A stretch of DNA of 14,750 bases, taken from assembly GCA_963627465.1 (NCBI GenBank), contig CAVGBO010000069.1:1-14750 (forward strand), written 5' to 3'. Source of the stretch: CAKUFA01 sp963627465 (GTDB lineage: Bacteria; Bacillota; Clostridia; Christensenellales; Aristaeellaceae). Position 1 is the first letter of the stretch. Each line of letters opens with the position of its first letter. The notes under the pieces were generated by a model. It had not been told where the DNA came from. It did not search any database and saw only the letters and a list, made by a program, of their open reading frames with translations. The translations under genes were made by a program, and so were the position numbers. Positions 13,075 through 14,750 of the stretch are shown here, piece by piece.

Positions 13075-14427
13075 TTATGCGTTCAATTTCTTCTCGATCA
13101 GCTTTGCTAGTGTGTACACATCCTGATCCATTTCTTTTTGATCAGGGCCTTCGATCATGATGCGGACAAAGGGCTCTGTGCCGCTGGCACGCACTAGCAC
13201 CCGACCACGGCCTTCGTACTTCTTATCCAATACCTGAATTGCCGCAAGGATCTCCTCATCCTTGTCAAAGTCGTACTTCCGAGCATCTGTTACCTTGGCA
13301 GCGTACTGGCTTTGAGGCAGAATCTCCATGATCTGCGCCAGGCGAGACAAGCTTTGCTTGCTCTCTACCATCACCGTCAGCAGCTGCAGCGCCGTAATCA
13401 ATCCGTCTCCGGTGGTGTTATAATCCAGGAAAATTACGTGACCGGACTGCTCACCGCCAAGGCTGTAATGGTTCTCCAGCATGTTTTCCAGCACATACCG
13501 ATCTCCCACCTTGGTCTTCACCTGCTGAATGCCCAGCTTTTTCAGTGCCAGATCCAGCCCCATATTGCTCATGATGGTTGTGACCAGTGTGTTGCCACGA
13601 AGCCTGCCCTGACTCTTCAGATGATTGGCACAAATGCACATGACCTGATCGCCATTCACCAGCTTGCCACGCTCATCCACAGCCATCAGCCGGTCTGCAT
13701 CCCCGTCGAAAGCCAGCCCCACATCGGCGCCCAGCTCACGTACCAATTCACACAGACGCTCCGGGTGGGTGGAGCCGCAGTTCTCATTGATGTTGGTTCC
13801 GTCAGGTTCATGATAATATACGCTGACATGTGCGCCAAGCTCTGTAAGCACCGTGGGTGCCACCTGAGAATTCGCCCCTTGGGCGCAGTCGAGAACAATG
13901 TGCAGGCCATCCAGCCGAACGCCAGTGGTTTCCTTCACAAAATCGATATAACGACGCTGGGCATTGCGCTGACGAACCGGACGCCCCACCTCTGCGCCAA
14001 TGGGCAGTGGACGATCCTCCGGCAAGCCGGTGCGGATGATTTCCTCAATGCGATCCTCCACGGCGTCAGGCAGCTTGTATCCCTTGCTATCAAAGAACTT
14101 GATGCCATTGTACTCGACGGTATTGTGACTGGCCGAAATGACTGCACCTGCATCAGCCTGATAATAACGGGTTAAATAGGCAATGGCAGGCGTAGGCATA
14201 ACATCTACCAACACGGCTCTCGCCCCCATGGAGCAGATGCCTGCCACCAAAGCACTTTCCAGCATTTCACCGCTGATTCGGGTATCCCGCCCTACAAGGA
14301 TGGTGGGACGATGTACATTGCTTGCCAGGACGCATGCGCTGGCCTGGCCAAGCTTAAACGCCAATTCACAGGTCAAGTCACGATTTGCAATGCCGCGAAC
14401 ACCGTCTGTACCGAATAATCTGGCCAT
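13075..14427 (-). CDS. glmM: Phosphoglucosamine mutase
   Basis: GlmM converts glucosamine-6-phosphate to glucosamine-1-phosphate, feeding UDP-GlcNAc and peptidoglycan synthesis. The 450-residue product has RLFGTDGVRGIAN at its N terminus, the phosphoserine loop ISASHNTVEYNGIKFF with Ser100, the metal loop LAFDGDADR (Asp241, 243, 245), GEQSGHVIF and the phosphate-binding RASGTEPFVRIMIE near the end. The residue after SASHN is Thr103 rather than the usual Pro. I chose the ATG at 14427: GGAGG lies 6 bases upstream and the product begins MARLFGTDG; the frame opens 13 codons earlier without support. It has its own promoter (14481-14509) and ends at the shared terminator. Confidence 0.97.
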   Translation of the reverse strand: MARLFGTDGVRGIANRDLTCELAFKLGQASACVLASNVHRPTILVGRDTRISGEMLESALVAGICSMGARAVLVDVMPTPAIAYLTRYYQADAGAVISASHNTVEYNGIKFFDSKGYKLPDAVEDRIEEIIRTGLPEDRPLPIGAEVGRPVRQRNAQRRYIDFVKETTGVRLDGLHIVLDCAQGANSQVAPTVLTELGAHVSVYYHEPDGTNINENCGSTHPERLCELVRELGADVGLAFDGDADRLMAVDERGKLVNGDQVMCICANHLKSQGRLRGNTLVTTIMSNMGLDLALKKLGIQQVKTKVGDRYVLENMLENHYSLGGEQSGHVIFLDYNTTGDGLITALQLLTVMVESKQSLSRLAQIMEILPQSQYAAKVTDARKYDFDKDEEILAAIQVLDKKYEGRGRVLVRASGTEPFVRIMIEGPDQKEMDQDVYTLAKLIEKKLNA

Positions 14428-14480
14428 TTGAATCCTCCATATGCTCCTGATTTTAACATGCCTCATTGCATGCCCAAATC

Positions 14481-14509
14481 AGTATACACCTCTCCGAAAC
14501 AAAAGGCAA
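14481..14509 (-). promoter_or_regulatory. Sigma-A promoter of glmM
   Basis: On the minus strand TTGCCT (14509-14504), 17 bases, TATACT (14486-14481). The TTGCCT box matches that of the flippase promoter. The inverted repeat CATGC-N6-GCATG (14457-14472) lies at the expected transcription start and may be an operator. Confidence 0.75.
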
Positions 14510-14536
14510 GAAAAATAACAATAGCATACAACTTTC

Positions 14537-14560
14537 AAAAAAATGACAAGCAAGCTTGCC
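14537..14560 (-). terminator. Intrinsic terminator downstream of the tRNA-Val fragment
   Basis: On the minus strand GGCAAG (14560-14555) pairs with CTTGTC (14550-14545) with one wobble, around a 4-base loop, followed by ATTTTTTT. It lies 10 bases beyond the tRNA 3' end and most likely ended the original tRNA transcript. Confidence 0.7.
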
Positions 14561-14569
14561 AGGCGAATG

Positions 14570-14624
14570 TGGTCGCAACAGGACTCGAACCTGTGACCCC
14601 TTCGATGTGAACGAAGTGCTCTCC
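14570..14624 (-). pseudogene. 3' part of a tRNA-Val (anticodon CAC); the 5' part is missing
   Basis: Read on the minus strand, the 3' portion of a tRNA folds perfectly. It has the D-stem 3' arm GAGC, an anticodon stem CTTCG/CGAAG with loop TTCACAT (anticodon CAC), a variable loop GGGTC, a T-arm ACAGG-TTCGAGT-CCTGT, the acceptor strand TGCGACC and discriminator A. CAT rather than CCA follows. The matching 5' acceptor strand GGTCGCA and D-arm GCTC do not occur upstream within the window, so the gene is broken in the D-loop region. Such 3' fragments are commonly left at the far end of an element integrated into a tRNA gene. Confidence 0.82.
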
Positions 14625-14639
14625 GCTCCGGGTACCTTT

Positions 14640-14699
14640 GTGAAAAAATCCGATGAATATTCGGCAAGCCTCGGAAGTCTAGGGAACTTCTGATTTCAC
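14640..14699. repeat. Structured segment next to the tRNA fragment
   Basis: Outer arms GTGAAA (14640-14645) and TTTCAC (14694-14699) enclose two smaller inverted repeats, CCGA/TCGG around GAATATTC and GAAGT/ACTTC (14674-14690). They could form a branched fold. It occupies the place where the tRNA 5' half should be. I see no gene in 14625-14750. Confidence 0.4.
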
Positions 14700-14711
14700 G
14701 GTCCCAACGTC

Positions 14712-14742
14712 ATATTACAAAATCATTTCAAATATTACAAAA
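14712..14742. repeat. Two direct repeats of ATATTACAAAA, 20 bases apart
   Basis: The 11-base sequence occurs at 14712-14722 and 14732-14742. Two helical turns apart, they could be arm-type protein binding sites of a recombinase or excisionase. They are cut near the window edge, so more copies may follow. Confidence 0.6.
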
Positions 14743-14750
14743 CAATGACC

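Noticed and set aside
14479..14667. A 62-codon minus-strand frame across the tRNA fragment
   Set aside because: Its sequence is explained by the tRNA fragment, terminator and glmM promoter, and there is no ribosome binding site.
14570..14720. A functional tRNA-Val carrying an intron or unusual D-arm
   Set aside because: No 5' acceptor strand complementary to TGCGACC and no GCTC D-arm partner occurs upstream in the window, and the anticodon loop where group I introns usually sit is uninterrupted.

Overview
The window looks like the chromosome of a low-to-mid GC Gram-positive bacterium of the Bacillota, most likely class Clostridia. The reasons are strong AGGAGG ribosome binding sites, consensus sigma-A promoters, an S-box (SAM-I) riboswitch in front of metK, a MOP flippase / MazG / HU / RqcP gene order that recalls yabM-yabN-yabO of Bacillus, and a lepA-hemW neighbourhood. 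Nearly all of it is ordinary core gene content. No CRISPR array, insertion sequence or rRNA was seen.

Left part (1-4900): the C-terminal part of a tyrosine recombinase enters from the left edge and ends stop-to-stop against a small eight-cysteine protein on the minus strand. A divergent promoter pair then drives that small gene leftwards and lepA rightwards. lepA (TTG start) is followed with a 4-base overlap by a SLOG/DUF1273-like gene. That gene runs tail-to-tail, with a 44-base overlap, into a minus-strand DUF1622 membrane protein. hemW is divergent from the DUF1622 gene. The usual lepA-hemW pair is therefore split by two accessory genes.

Middle part (4900-9950): a promoter with a stem-loop at its start drives a SpoVB/MurJ-like flippase and a tetrapyrrole-methylase-like/MazG fusion. 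An HU gene with its own promoter and terminator follows, then rqcP (S4 domain) and an ispDF fusion. The HU terminator sits inside the apparent operon and probably sets a lower level for rqcP-ispDF.

Right part (9950-14750): a COG2509-type FAD-dependent oxidoreductase lies behind a long structured leader, followed by metK under a complete SAM-I riboswitch with an intrinsic terminator. A strong bidirectional terminator separates metK from glmM, which is read from the minus strand. To the right of the glmM promoter lies the 3' part only of a tRNA-Val(CAC) gene, with a terminator downstream of it and, on the side where its 5' half should be, structured DNA and direct repeats. This looks like the scar or edge of an integrative element that continues beyond the window.

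Together the genes serve translation quality (LepA, RqcP), nucleotide clean-up (MazG), heme handling (HemW), cell-wall precursor supply (GlmM, the flippase), isoprenoid synthesis (IspDF) and methyl-donor supply (MetK). The parts that deserve a second look are the tRNA fragment at the right edge, the leader of the FAD enzyme, and the SLOG-DUF1622 pair. No clearly new multi-gene system is visible.
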